From a virus: a stretch of DNA of 64,000 nt. The position numbers were made by a program, and so were the translations under genes. Below, one piece after another: positions 27,279 through 35,248 of the stretch. Location of the stretch: positions 186,001 to 250,000 of IMG/VR virus record IMGVR_UViG_3300025121_000282; one strand, given 5' to 3'. The stretch's first letter is position 1, and the number at the start of each line of letters is the position of its first letter. A model generated the notes under the pieces. That model did not search any database. It saw only the letters and a program-made list of their open reading frames with translations, and was not told where the DNA came from.

Positions 27279-27578
27279 ATGAAATGGTGGCTCTCATTCT
27301 GCGATGCAACCCTACCAAGGGGCTCTCAATTCTTGGGTGCTTGCATCGTGGAAGGTGAAAGCATGATCGAGGCGGTAAAGAGTGCACATCGCCTCGGATG
27401 CAACCCTGGTGGAGAAGTCCAGGGCTGTCCTGTTCAAGAAGATCTGGTCATTGCCGATAGGTGGCTTTCACGCTTGTTATCGCGTGAAGAGTGTACACAG
27501 GTGGATGAAGAAGTGTACAAGGCCAAGTTGAAATTGACCGAATCGCACGATCGGTTGAACAAAGGTGCGGGACACTAA
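27279..27578 (+). CDS. hypothetical small protein
   Basis: 99 residues, ATG 27279, weak SD. Starts MKWWLSFCDAT; residues 25-45 form a helix (GESMIEAVKSAHRLG), followed by CNPGGEVQGCPV, a pattern seen in small phage proteins of unknown function. It overlaps the HNH gene by 14 bases. Confidence 0.55.
   Translation: MKWWLSFCDATLPRGSQFLGACIVEGESMIEAVKSAHRLGCNPGGEVQGCPVQEDLVIADRWLSRLLSREECTQVDEEVYKAKLKLTESHDRLNKGAGH
27534..27562 (+). promoter_or_regulatory. module promoter for the HNH gene
   Basis: TTGACC, 17-base spacer beginning GAATCGCACGAT, GAACAA, within the previous gene. Confidence 0.4.
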
Positions 27579-28128
27579 CTCAGTTAGCAAAGAATGCCTA
27601 CATTGCAAGGTTTCGTTTGTCCCACCGTACAGAAATAGACAAAAGAAATTTTGTTGTGTAGAGCACTCTCGTCTGTGGCAGAGCCAAACCCTGACTAACC
27701 AGAACACCGTCTCACGCGACGGGAAGTGTCGAAAGTGTGCTATCACCATAGACACCAACTTTCCGGGCAAAAATAGAGGTGGGCGTAGTAGACTATGTGC
27801 CAAGTGTTTCAGCAACTACACCAGTGAGCGTTATCTTTCCAGAAAACTGGCTTTAATTGAGTTTTTGGGCGGAAAATGTCATGACTATGGGCAGCAGTAC
27901 CATTATGCTGCCATGCAGTTTCATCACACGGACCCCAACAGCAAAGAGTTTGACTGGAGCCGTTTAAGACGACAGTCTCTCGCCACTGTGCTAAATGAAA
28001 TTAGCAAGTGTGCTTTGCTCTGCAATAATTGCCATGCAATAAGGCACTGTCAATCCCAGATAAGTGACGAGTCTCTAAGAATGAAAAATAACTTCCTCGC
28101 TGACTTAAGATCGGCGCACGCCTTTTAA
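27565..28128 (+). CDS. HNH endonuclease
   Basis: 187 residues, GTG 27565. An N-terminal Cys cluster (CLHCKVSF...KFCC) and a second (CRKC) resemble zinc ribbons. The HNH core is GGKCHDYG...AAMQFHHTDPNSKEF...EISKCALLCNNCHAIRH (about residues 95-160), matching free-standing phage homing endonucleases; HH and the later N and H are present. The usual CxxC at its start reads CHDY, so one zinc ligand is missing and activity may be reduced. It is less GC-rich than its left neighbours, consistent with mobility. Confidence 0.8.
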   Translation: MRDTNSVSKECLHCKVSFVPPYRNRQKKFCCVEHSRLWQSQTLTNQNTVSRDGKCRKCAITIDTNFPGKNRGGRSRLCAKCFSNYTSERYLSRKLALIEFLGGKCHDYGQQYHYAAMQFHHTDPNSKEFDWSRLRRQSLATVLNEISKCALLCNNCHAIRHCQSQISDESLRMKNNFLADLRSAHAF

Positions 28129-28202
28129 GCGTTGAGGTTCTGGGTTTCTACCCCCAGGTTGAAACCACCACCCGCAAGAATCGATGCGCCCCGAAAAGAA
28201 AG

Positions 28203-28254
28203 AATCGCACGATGAGTCCCCTGGTGATTGTCCATCACGGGTTATCGTGCGATT
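28203..28254 (+). promoter_or_regulatory. inverted repeat AATCGCACGAT, operator-like
   Basis: AATCGCACGAT (28203-28213) pairs with ATCGTGCGATT (28244-28254), around an inner GGTGAT/ATCACC-like hairpin. Its right arm touches the TTGACC at 28253. The half-site recurs near several promoters between 24.6 and 28.6 kb. Confidence 0.45.
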
Positions 28255-28280
28255 GACCCGTCCAACCCGAGATTGAAGTA
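28253..28280 (+). promoter_or_regulatory. module promoter for 28285-28541
   Basis: TTGACC, 16-base spacer, GAAGTA; abuts the inverted repeat. Confidence 0.5.
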
Positions 28281-28284
28281 ATCC

Positions 28285-28317
28285 ATGGCACACACATCCC
28301 ACAAAAGGTCCTTGTAA
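28285..28317 (+). CDS. possible 10-residue leader peptide
   Basis: ATG 28285 encodes MAHTSHKRSL and its TAA overlaps the ATG of the next ORF (TAATGA), which suggests coupling. Very short and without an SD; speculative. Confidence 0.2.
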   Translation: MAHTSHKRSL

Positions 28318-28541
28318 TGACAACCCCGGCAGGGCCCATGGCGACAGAGTACGTGGCACACGCTGAAACTTGTCCGCGATGTGAGACTGTAGACCGTGGA
28401 GTTGTGTCTGATTCCCGATTAAGACCAGGGTCCAGATGTCCAGTAGGTAAAATACTGGTCAAAGCAGCAGTGAGGGAAGATGTCCGTTTAGGCAGGTGCC
28501 ATCCCAACGGGCAAAGCAAGAGTTTTGTGTCCCCCAAGTAG
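28317..28541 (+). CDS. hypothetical zinc-ribbon-like small protein
   Basis: 74 residues, ATG 28317, SD AAAGG. TCPRCETVDRG near residue 18 with later Cys residues (RCPVGK, RCHPNG) suggests a short zinc ribbon. Basic overall (many Arg and Lys). Function unknown. Confidence 0.5.
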   Translation: MTTPAGPMATEYVAHAETCPRCETVDRGVVSDSRLRPGSRCPVGKILVKAAVREDVRLGRCHPNGQSKSFVSPK

Positions 28542-28603
28542 TTCTACTATCCGAAGTCGTGGTCAATCACAGACCATAATCGTGCGATTCCAGAAGGTTG
28601 TAA

Positions 28604-28631
28604 TTGACGAATCGCATGATGGGGTGAAAAA
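28604..28631 (+). promoter_or_regulatory. module promoter in the intergenic hub
   Basis: TTGACG, 16-base spacer containing AATCGCATGAT, GAAAAA; no clear gene downstream. Confidence 0.4.
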
Positions 28632-28673
28632 TAGTGGGAGTCCGAGAAATTACAACAGGGCAAAGGTGGATAA

Positions 28674-28701
28674 TTGACAGAGCACGGGGAAGGTGGAAAT
28701 A
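28674..28701 (+). promoter_or_regulatory. module promoter in the intergenic hub
   Basis: TTGACA, 16-base spacer, GAAATA; next plausible start is ATG 28928. Confidence 0.4.
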
Positions 28702-28927
28702 CCCCACGGAAGGAAACGGGGGAGTCCGAAATATACCCCATTTCCCGAAAGGTCGGGGGCCGTCAAATGTATATATCGATATATATTTCCAGAGGTATAT
28801 ATCATCTTGCGCGTGCTCCAATGTACCTGGACGAATATTCGGATACAAACGTTTGATAACTTGTTAGTGCTGTTTTGGTCGCACCTACGTTGTTTCGTTG
28901 TTCCATTAAAAACAGGAGTGTGTGACC

Positions 28928-29149
28928 ATGCTCGTCTACCTACTCATCAATGAAAAAGCCACTACCTACCTAGACAAGTGGCGGCTATTCGCTTCTAAAC
29001 AGGAGTGCTTAGCCGCTGCCCGAAAGCTGGGTTATGGTTCGTCCCCGTTCGGAGAATTCGGTTCTCTGAGTGACGAGCCTGGAAAAATTACCCAGGAGAT
29101 GGGTTGTAACCGACTGGCTTGGATATCACCATGGTTCCTGTCATACTAG
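28928..29149 (+). CDS. hypothetical small protein
   Basis: 73 residues from ATG 28928; AGGAG ten bases upstream. Strand-helix start (MLVYLLINEKATTYLDKWR) then a helix with AAARKLG, a layout found in small phage proteins. This is the first gene of the more AT-rich region. Function unknown. Confidence 0.55.
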   Translation: MLVYLLINEKATTYLDKWRLFASKQECLAAARKLGYGSSPFGEFGSLSDEPGKITQEMGCNRLAWISPWFLSY

Positions 29150-29305
29150 ACATACCATAGTGAATATACTGTATTGCAGTATGCACCCGGGTTGGTTGTT
29201 ATCTCCTCAAGGTTGTAGTACTATTTTGGTTTTGGAAATTATTTATATCTGGGCTGCAGTAGGTACAAATATTCGGTCAGGATAGAAATTGGAGATTGTA
29301 ATTAG

Positions 29306-29533
29306 ATGCTTGCACTTGGCTTATTTTTAATCACCATCGGCTCAGCTGGTATTGCCATAATTTTGTTTGAGGCTGTAATCGAACTCAGCAAAATGAAACG
29401 CAGAGTCTTCAGCAGCGATCAGTGGGTCGACTTGTTTTCTCAAAACATTATCCTGTTGACAGTAAGTGCTTTGGCTGCTTTTTCCGTCCTTGTGGGGGTT
29501 GTTTTGACCCTCGTTGGTTTGCTCAAAAACTGA
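29306..29533 (+). CDS. small two-TM membrane protein
   Basis: 75 residues, ATG 29306, SD GGAGA. Two transmembrane helices (about residues 2-23 and 47-72) joined by a charged loop (SKMKRRVFSSDQW). Function unknown. The 150 bases upstream hold an ATACTG/CAGTAT hairpin at about 29177. Confidence 0.6.
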   Translation: MLALGLFLITIGSAGIAIILFEAVIELSKMKRRVFSSDQWVDLFSQNIILLTVSALAAFSVLVGVVLTLVGLLKN

Positions 29534-29546
29534 GGAGCGTAATGCC

Positions 29547-30338
29547 ATGTCTGAATTGGTAGCCCTTTCTAAAACCTTGCCTCGTCACCCGGGATACGTG
29601 TCCTTCGTGAACGAATCTAGATTTTTACCCGGCAGAAGCCGAATACTCCGTGAGCAAGGAGTCGTTGTCTTTGTCCGTGAATCAGACGGGACGGGAGGAC
29701 TAGAATTCCCGTTCTGGTGTAATTTCCAAAAACTAAAAGACTTGGGTCATACCAAGGGCTGGGTTCCAAAATGGTTTGTCCCCGCGGGCAGAGGACGCGC
29801 CTTGCTTCGGGTCAAACCAACCGAGTACAAAACAATGCCTCTCGGAGAATTCAAGTACAAGACGTGCGAGCCCAACTATCAGTATCAGGACGAGGTAATC
29901 ATGAAAGACTTCTTCCGGCACGCAGAGGGCATCCGGGACGGCTTGTTTGATAACAGGACCTCGTCCGACTTCAAGGGTGAGGAAAACAATTTCAACGACA
30001 CGTTGAGAGCCATTTATGCCAAAATAGCTTCACGTGATTTCCCGTTCGAGGTCGGTGACTGGGTCTATGTCCCGTTGAACGGCGGAGAACTTCAGACCAA
30101 AGCCCAGATTCAGCTGACGAAATATGACTTTGACCCGAATTGTTGTGTTGTGAGACTCGAACCATTTCTTGCGGAAGACGCCACTGGGAAATCCAAACTT
30201 CTCACCAGCGGGGGTGTCCAGGTTATTAGAAAAAGCTTGGTTACGCAACGGGCTTTTCCTCCGGTCCCGTACGAATCCAAGCGAGGAATCGGCGCCAAAT
30301 ACGACCCGACTCCTTATATCAATCTCGATTGGGAATAA
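29547..30338 (+). CDS. hypothetical protein
   Basis: 263 residues from ATG 29547, set by GAGGAG nine bases upstream. Basic and aromatic, with no membrane segment. A central acidic loop (DNRTSSDFKGEENNFNDT) separates two beta-rich halves. No known domain recognised. Confidence 0.7.
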   Translation: MSELVALSKTLPRHPGYVSFVNESRFLPGRSRILREQGVVVFVRESDGTGGLEFPFWCNFQKLKDLGHTKGWVPKWFVPAGRGRALLRVKPTEYKTMPLGEFKYKTCEPNYQYQDEVIMKDFFRHAEGIRDGLFDNRTSSDFKGEENNFNDTLRAIYAKIASRDFPFEVGDWVYVPLNGGELQTKAQIQLTKYDFDPNCCVVRLEPFLAEDATGKSKLLTSGGVQVIRKSLVTQRAFPPVPYESKRGIGAKYDPTPYINLDWE

Positions 30339-30360
30339 GTACAAGGCGCAGTAATTATAA

Positions 30361-30388
30361 TTGACTACAAGCTCGGTCTACTGAAATA
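30361..30388 (+). promoter_or_regulatory. module promoter for the 30418 gene
   Basis: TTGACT, 16-base spacer, GAAATA; the rightmost copy seen. Confidence 0.45.
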
Positions 30389-30417
30389 CCCCCACAACCA
30401 AAGGAATAGAGTTTACA

Positions 30418-30681
30418 ATGAGCAAACAATTGATGGCTATCAGTATCCTTGAAGACATGATTGTAGCTGGATGGTCTCCTGAGACTTCTATCCTGGACGC
30501 CATACAGTTCTTGCAAACGTCCACAGATGTGGCAAACCTCCAACCCACAGAAGATTATAACAGAACTCAACGAATTAGAAAACTTAAGCGGGACCTTGCT
30601 CAGGCTGGAGACAGGAGAGACTCGGACGCATGCGACGAAATTGAGGCTGAACTTGACAAACTTCGCGGTTATTGCACCTGA
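30418..30681 (+). CDS. small helical protein
   Basis: 87 residues, ATG 30418, weak SD (AAAGGAAT). All-helical; the last 35 residues form a charged coiled-coil-like segment (IRKLKRDLAQAGDRRDSDAC). It overlaps the next gene. Function unknown. Confidence 0.6.
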   Translation: MSKQLMAISILEDMIVAGWSPETSILDAIQFLQTSTDVANLQPTEDYNRTQRIRKLKRDLAQAGDRRDSDACDEIEAELDKLRGYCT

Positions 30682-31033
30682 GAACCAGCTGTTTAAAAAT
30701 GCATGCAGGGTTGCCTGCAACTGGGCCATACACCAGTATCTCCAGGCCAACGCTGGGGGGTGTGTAGATTTTGCAGCCAAGTCTACTTGGCACATCGAGT
30801 TGTGCAATTTTTACGTGGCTACGTTTTACGGTTTACCCGATGGTTTTGGGGCGGGCAGCTTTTACCCTGAGGCGCACTCAAAAATACATTCTGAGACCCA
30901 AGAATTAACCGGGTACTTGGACACTGCTATCGGTTTCCCGATCAGAGGCATTCCGGACTACGACCAGCTGGCGTCAAAGTTTTTTGAAATATTCCACACC
31001 ATTGCAATGGCAACATTGGAGTCGCAGCATTGA
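30653..31033 (+). CDS. hypothetical protein, TTG start likely
   Basis: 126 residues from TTG 30653, with TTGAGG upstream and a 29-base overlap with the previous gene; the frame is open further back to a GTG at 30527, which would overlap far more. Helical with many aromatic residues. Function unknown. Confidence 0.5.
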   Translation: MTNFAVIAPENQLFKNACRVACNWAIHQYLQANAGGCVDFAAKSTWHIELCNFYVATFYGLPDGFGAGSFYPEAHSKIHSETQELTGYLDTAIGFPIRGIPDYDQLASKFFEIFHTIAMATLESQH

Positions 31034-31392
31034 CACCCGACCATGAATTGCAAACCTTGGGTAATGAGAAGTTTCCGGCCAACTCTGCCAACGTTATTCG
31101 GTGGTGGACGCTTCCTGATAACGCTTACGTGGTGATGTTTGAGTATTATGATGGCTGTGACCTGGAAAATGAGTCAACACCGCTTCCGATGATCCACGGG
31201 GCAATCCGCTTTGATGGGTGTGCAAACTTGTATTCCGACAATCCTGATGGCTCTGGTATGCATTTTTGCGGACCTTATGCAGCACAGGTCATTTTACGCA
31301 TGTACCAAATCGCAGGCGAACAGATGGGTCAGGACTTTAACATCCCAGCTTTGCCTAAAAACTACTCGTTGGAGCGTTACAATGAGCCTTAA
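31030..31392 (+). CDS. hypothetical protein, TTG start
   Basis: 120 residues from TTG 31030, overlapping the previous TGA. Beta-rich centre (NAYVVMFEYYDG..., HGAIRFDG) and a helical C-terminus. Overlaps the next ATG by 11 bases. Function unknown. Confidence 0.55.
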   Translation: MTPDHELQTLGNEKFPANSANVIRWWTLPDNAYVVMFEYYDGCDLENESTPLPMIHGAIRFDGCANLYSDNPDGSGMHFCGPYAAQVILRMYQIAGEQMGQDFNIPALPKNYSLERYNEP

Positions 31393-32062
31393 TGACCGTC
31401 TTTGTCCCCCACCCAATGAGAAGCTCGCAATTATCGGGATTGAAGTTTCATTCTCAATTCCGGTATTCTTGTCTGTGGAACAAGACCGTGAACTGTCGAA
31501 TCTTATAGGTGAGATTGTCGAATCCCGTTATAATCAGCCCACCGAGGGTGTCCATTGGGTATCAGGCTATGGCTCCAAACCAAATTACAGCCGAATGGAT
31601 GCGATCTTTTTGGGACTAAAACCGGACCCTGAAGCCCCGGAAGATGGAGAGCCCACCTATAACGATTCTATTTATCAGATTGTAACCACAGCCCGTGAAT
31701 TTGTATCTGATTCAGAGCGCTATAATACCAAACTTGAGAGAGACCAGCACCCAAATCCGGTCCCTGAACCGGTCCGCATAGACAAACGCCCTAGCCGCAG
31801 AAGTTATTCTCAGCACGACGAGCGGCTCGACACGCTACCCGAGGGAACCATCATAAGGGACCACACAGGGGTCGTCGTGCATGTGCGTCAAAGTGACTGT
31901 TGGCTCGGTTTTGACTTTAGCAGAGAGGTAGAAACGTACAACCTTACCTACCCTGTGCAGGTTATCTGGGTTCCGGAAACAGAGATTTGTACAGCATGCA
32001 ACGGTGTAACTACAGTTTGTGAAACGTGCGGGTCTCGCGGATGGGTACTTCCCACGCCTTAA
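31382..32062 (+). CDS. hypothetical protein with C-terminal zinc ribbon
   Basis: 226 residues, ATG 31382. The end, CTACNGVTTVCETCGSRGW, has CxxCxG...CxxCxxRG, like one half of a DnaJ-type zinc finger. The central 35 residues are Arg/Pro-rich and probably a linker. Residues 135-190 form a beta-rich domain (GTIIRDHTGVVVHVRQSDCW). Function unknown. Confidence 0.6.
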   Translation: MSLNDRLCPPPNEKLAIIGIEVSFSIPVFLSVEQDRELSNLIGEIVESRYNQPTEGVHWVSGYGSKPNYSRMDAIFLGLKPDPEAPEDGEPTYNDSIYQIVTTAREFVSDSERYNTKLERDQHPNPVPEPVRIDKRPSRRSYSQHDERLDTLPEGTIIRDHTGVVVHVRQSDCWLGFDFSREVETYNLTYPVQVIWVPETEICTACNGVTTVCETCGSRGWVLPTP

Positions 32063-32082
32063 AAAGACGGTTAGTCTACAAA

Positions 32083-32793
32083 ATGAACGTGTATGGTCAT
32101 ACTATAAATCACGCCTTAGTGTCAAATAGACTCAAATTTTATATTGACAGAGGAAGAGATTACGTAGATATCTCGGCTGAGTGCCAAAATTGTGGCGCTT
32201 GTTTACATTTTGAATTGGACTCTCAAAAGAATCTCTTTGTCGAGTCTATGTACCCATTTCCTAGTGTGACTCCGTGGAGTGACCCATTTTTGGTGAATTT
32301 TGCAAAACCATTTGAGTGTCCGTATCAGGAAGTTATACCTCTGTCATTTGATTTTGAGGTTAAATCCGGTGTAATAGCCCTCGGAAATGATTTCAGAGGA
32401 AACCTTGAGCTAGAACCTAAAGTCACGCCTTACTTCTCCTACAAAGGTTTGCTTGGTGACCGTACCTACATCCAGCACCGCTATGAATCTTTAAAATATT
32501 TGACAGGTCGAGTCGGCAATACCCACATAACTTTTGTCGACAAGGACGGCGGAATTGATGTTGTGGAGGGGTGGGGCGAAAACGCCGTCCACGAGTTCTC
32601 AACTGAACTGTGGTGGTTCATGATAATGGACGCCGCAGACCTACCATTTGGTTGCACAGACTCGTTTGGTCGTAAAATTGGTTTTCACAAAGTGGAATCC
32701 GGTTGGTACAAATTTACCTACCATCAAGAACTTCTACTAACCGAACTAACCGAGTCACAAGTGTGGGCTACCCTGAGGAAAATTGTATTGTAG
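32083..32793 (+). CDS. hypothetical protein
   Basis: 236 residues from ATG 32083; the open frame extends 19 codons upstream into the previous gene. CQNCGACLHF near residue 37 may bind a metal. Mostly beta-rich with aromatic residues. Three bases separate it from the nucleoside hydrolase gene. Function unknown. Confidence 0.6.
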   Translation: MNVYGHTINHALVSNRLKFYIDRGRDYVDISAECQNCGACLHFELDSQKNLFVESMYPFPSVTPWSDPFLVNFAKPFECPYQEVIPLSFDFEVKSGVIALGNDFRGNLELEPKVTPYFSYKGLLGDRTYIQHRYESLKYLTGRVGNTHITFVDKDGGIDVVEGWGENAVHEFSTELWWFMIMDAADLPFGCTDSFGRKIGFHKVESGWYKFTYHQELLLTELTESQVWATLRKIVL

Positions 32794-32796
32794 TAC

Positions 32797-33684
32797 ATGC
32801 TTAAAATAATTCTAGACATGGAGACTCAGGACCCGGATGATGTGCTGACCCTGGCTATGCTTGCGGACCATCCACAAGTAGACCTGCTTGCTGTCACCGT
32901 CACCCCCGGAACTCCACACCAAATAGGTGTGGTTTCTCATGTGTTGTGGTTACTGGAAAAAGAAAGTGTACCAGTTGGTAGCTTCAATATCAACCACACA
33001 AAAGGCAGAGGGACTCCACAGGAACATTATGTGACCTGTGTCTCCGACTGGCATTATAAAGCTTTTGGCCCCATGGAACCAATTTCGAAGACTGAAGTCG
33101 GGTGGCAGTTGTTGGAGCGGACTTTAGGCCCTGATACAACCTTAGTAACGGGTGCTCCGCTCAAAAATCCGGGTGCTCTTCTTGAGAATACTGCAAATTC
33201 TAACTTGGGACGCATTTTTGTCCAGGGTGGTTTTGCTGGGCAGGGAGTGGTTCCGGAGTGCGACCAATTGCCAAAATTCAAAGGTTTGGTTTCATGCCCC
33301 ACCTTCAATCTGAACGGCGACCCCAAGGCTGCACTGAGAGTTCTGGAATCTAAAAGGTTCTCTGAACGTAAAATGGTGTCTAAAAATGTTTGCCATGGGG
33401 TTACTTACACCCAAGAGTTCCACGACAAGTTAAGAACCATGGAACGTAGCCGTCAAGGTTTGCGACTGATCACCCGTGTCATGAATTCCAAGATCGGTAA
33501 AGCACTACACGACCCTTTGACAGCTTGCTGTGCCATCGAGCCCAAAATAGGGAAATGGGCTCCTGTTATTGTGTTTAGGACTGTCCATGATGAGTGGGGG
33601 AGTGAGCTAAGCCCAGAATCCACTACTCAAATCATAACATCTTACGACCCCAATTTGTTTTTCCGTACCTTCAGTGCAACCTAA
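32797..33684 (+). CDS. nucleoside hydrolase-like protein
   Basis: 295 residues, ATG 32797. The N-terminal DMETQDPDDVLTLAML (from residue 7) matches the calcium-binding DxDxGxDPDD motif of inosine-uridine nucleoside hydrolases, with Glu and Gln at two motif positions. FNLNGDPKAALRVL matches the FNxxxDPEAA motif, and HDPLTACCAI near residue 240 the conserved C-terminal HDPLA. The family cleaves nucleosides to base and ribose. Normal length for the family. In a phage it could feed nucleobase salvage or remove modified nucleosides. The altered metal motif leaves catalysis open. Confidence 0.75.
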   Translation: MLKIILDMETQDPDDVLTLAMLADHPQVDLLAVTVTPGTPHQIGVVSHVLWLLEKESVPVGSFNINHTKGRGTPQEHYVTCVSDWHYKAFGPMEPISKTEVGWQLLERTLGPDTTLVTGAPLKNPGALLENTANSNLGRIFVQGGFAGQGVVPECDQLPKFKGLVSCPTFNLNGDPKAALRVLESKRFSERKMVSKNVCHGVTYTQEFHDKLRTMERSRQGLRLITRVMNSKIGKALHDPLTACCAIEPKIGKWAPVIVFRTVHDEWGSELSPESTTQIITSYDPNLFFRTFSAT

Positions 33685-33708
33685 TTTGTAAACCGAGGAG
33701 AGTTAAAA

Positions 33709-34959
33709 GTGTCTTACTCAATTCACGAAGTCCTGGGGATTCCTGTTATTTTCAATACCACAGGCACACCGATGGTATCTGTAAGGGTCATTGTGAATGC
33801 GGGTAGTACCCATGAGGACGTCCCTGGTACTGCTCACTTTTTGGAGCACATGTTTTTCAAGGGTTCCGAAAAGAGAGGTTATGAAGAGATAAACCGTATT
33901 GCGGCCAGAATGGGCAATACGAATGCGTACACGTGCCCCAACCGAACAGTGTTCACCATAGATACCGTAGAAGGAAAAGTCTTGGAGGCTCTAGAGCTTC
34001 TGCTTGAAATGTTGTTTACACCCAAACTCGATCCTGCTGAGATAGAAAAAGAGCGGAGTGTAATTTTAGAAGAGTGGAGGGCAGGCGAGGACGACCCGGT
34101 GGGCTTTATGATAGAAAGCGCTGTGAACTTGGTGTCCCCCAATCGTAATGGCCGACCAGTTATTGGAACCGAAGACTCAATAAAAAGTATTACTGCAAAT
34201 ACCCTCAGGGATTTCAGGTCCAAAAACTATACCAGACAAAATTTGGCTATTGCTATTATTGGTGGAACCACAATTGATTCTGAACCAATAGACAGCGCAA
34301 TTGCAGGGTATGGGTGGTACCTTATCGACTCTAGCAAAAATGATATAGTTACACTAGAAAAGGACTTCAAACCCTGGGAAGAAGATCACAGCAGAGCCAT
34401 TACCCACGTGGCCGGTCAAGCTGGTATATGTCTATTTACACCCTGGGTCTCAGCAGCCGAGGACCAAAACCTCGCTAGCCATGTTTTGGCAAATATGCTC
34501 GGCGAGGGCATGCACAGCCTTCTATTTAATAGACTTCGAGAACAAAGTGGTCTCTGTTATGCCACGGGATGTTCACCCATGGGCTCGTGGGACGACCAGT
34601 CTCTTTTGTGTTATGCTCTTTTGAGTCCCGAGAATGTGATTCGGGGTGTAACAGAAATGAAAGCAGTTTTAGAAGAGCTTGCCCTAGGCCAGTTTGACGA
34701 CGACCTTTTAGAAATTAGTCTAGCTAACAGTTTGTTTGCCAGTGCATCCCGGTCCGAAACCGCTTCGGGGTGGGCTCAAACTTTTGTTGATGATTACTTC
34801 TACTTCGAAAAGGTAGGACTCATACCCGAAATCTTCCATGGGTATGACTTCATTACAAGTAGGCTAGGCTCCATGGACATGGTCCAACTGCGGGAAGAGA
34901 TTATTGTGATAGCCAAAAAGATGGTAACCCAGTCTTTGACAGTTGTTATGAATGGGTAA
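33709..34959 (+). CDS. M16 family zinc metallopeptidase
   Basis: 416 residues, GTG 33709 behind GAGGAG. HFLEH at residues 43-47 is the inverted zinc motif of M16 (pitrilysin, processing-peptidase) enzymes, and EKERSVILEEW (residues 113-123) supplies the third ligand. The protein resembles the short bacterial M16B type. A C-terminal M16-like half with LREQSGLCYATG near residues 280-290 is present. M16 enzymes act as dimers or tandem halves and degrade short polypeptides; no partner gene is seen in the window. The target could be host or virion peptides. Confidence 0.9.
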   Translation: MSYSIHEVLGIPVIFNTTGTPMVSVRVIVNAGSTHEDVPGTAHFLEHMFFKGSEKRGYEEINRIAARMGNTNAYTCPNRTVFTIDTVEGKVLEALELLLEMLFTPKLDPAEIEKERSVILEEWRAGEDDPVGFMIESAVNLVSPNRNGRPVIGTEDSIKSITANTLRDFRSKNYTRQNLAIAIIGGTTIDSEPIDSAIAGYGWYLIDSSKNDIVTLEKDFKPWEEDHSRAITHVAGQAGICLFTPWVSAAEDQNLASHVLANMLGEGMHSLLFNRLREQSGLCYATGCSPMGSWDDQSLLCYALLSPENVIRGVTEMKAVLEELALGQFDDDLLEISLANSLFASASRSETASGWAQTFVDDYFYFEKVGLIPEIFHGYDFITSRLGSMDMVQLREEIIVIAKKMVTQSLTVVMNG

Positions 34960-35227
34960 ACTAGAAATACTTAAGGCTTTTGCTTTTGCCCATGCTATAA
35001 CTGTTACAACCCTAATGCTGTCAAGTAATTTTGTGCCATTGCTTGTGACAATTTTCTGGGGCATAGGAGTTGTAATTAGTGGTTTAATAGAATTCAGAAT
35101 CCGACATCGACCGGGTCCACCATGGCAGATTAGAGCCATGCTGGTCATAAGCGGGTGGGGTATGCCCTTACTAGCCGTTGTCGGGAGCATTGTTTATGCC
35201 TGCAAAAAGACTAGGATTAACCAGTAA
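34952..35227 (+). CDS. small membrane protein
   Basis: 91 residues, ATG 34952, overlapping the peptidase gene by 8 bases. Two or three hydrophobic helices (residues 8-25, 27-46, 62-82) with a basic loop RIRHRPGPP. Co-expression with the M16 peptidase is likely. Function unknown. Confidence 0.6.
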   Translation: MGKLEILKAFAFAHAITVTTLMLSSNFVPLLVTIFWGIGVVISGLIEFRIRHRPGPPWQIRAMLVISGWGMPLLAVVGSIVYACKKTRINQ

Positions 35228-35248
35228 CCCGCTGCACGTAATTATAAT

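Larger units (their letters stand above)
28542..28927 (+). other. 386-base intergenic hub with AT palindrome
   Basis: Contains two half-sites of the AATCGCACGAT repeat (28579-28590 inverted, 28609-28620 direct), two module promoters, a repeated GGGAGTCCGA (28636 and 28710) and the perfect 16-base palindrome TATATATCGATATATA (28770-28785) in an AT-rich stretch. No good ORF. The layout recalls a regulatory region or replication origin. Confidence 0.45.
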
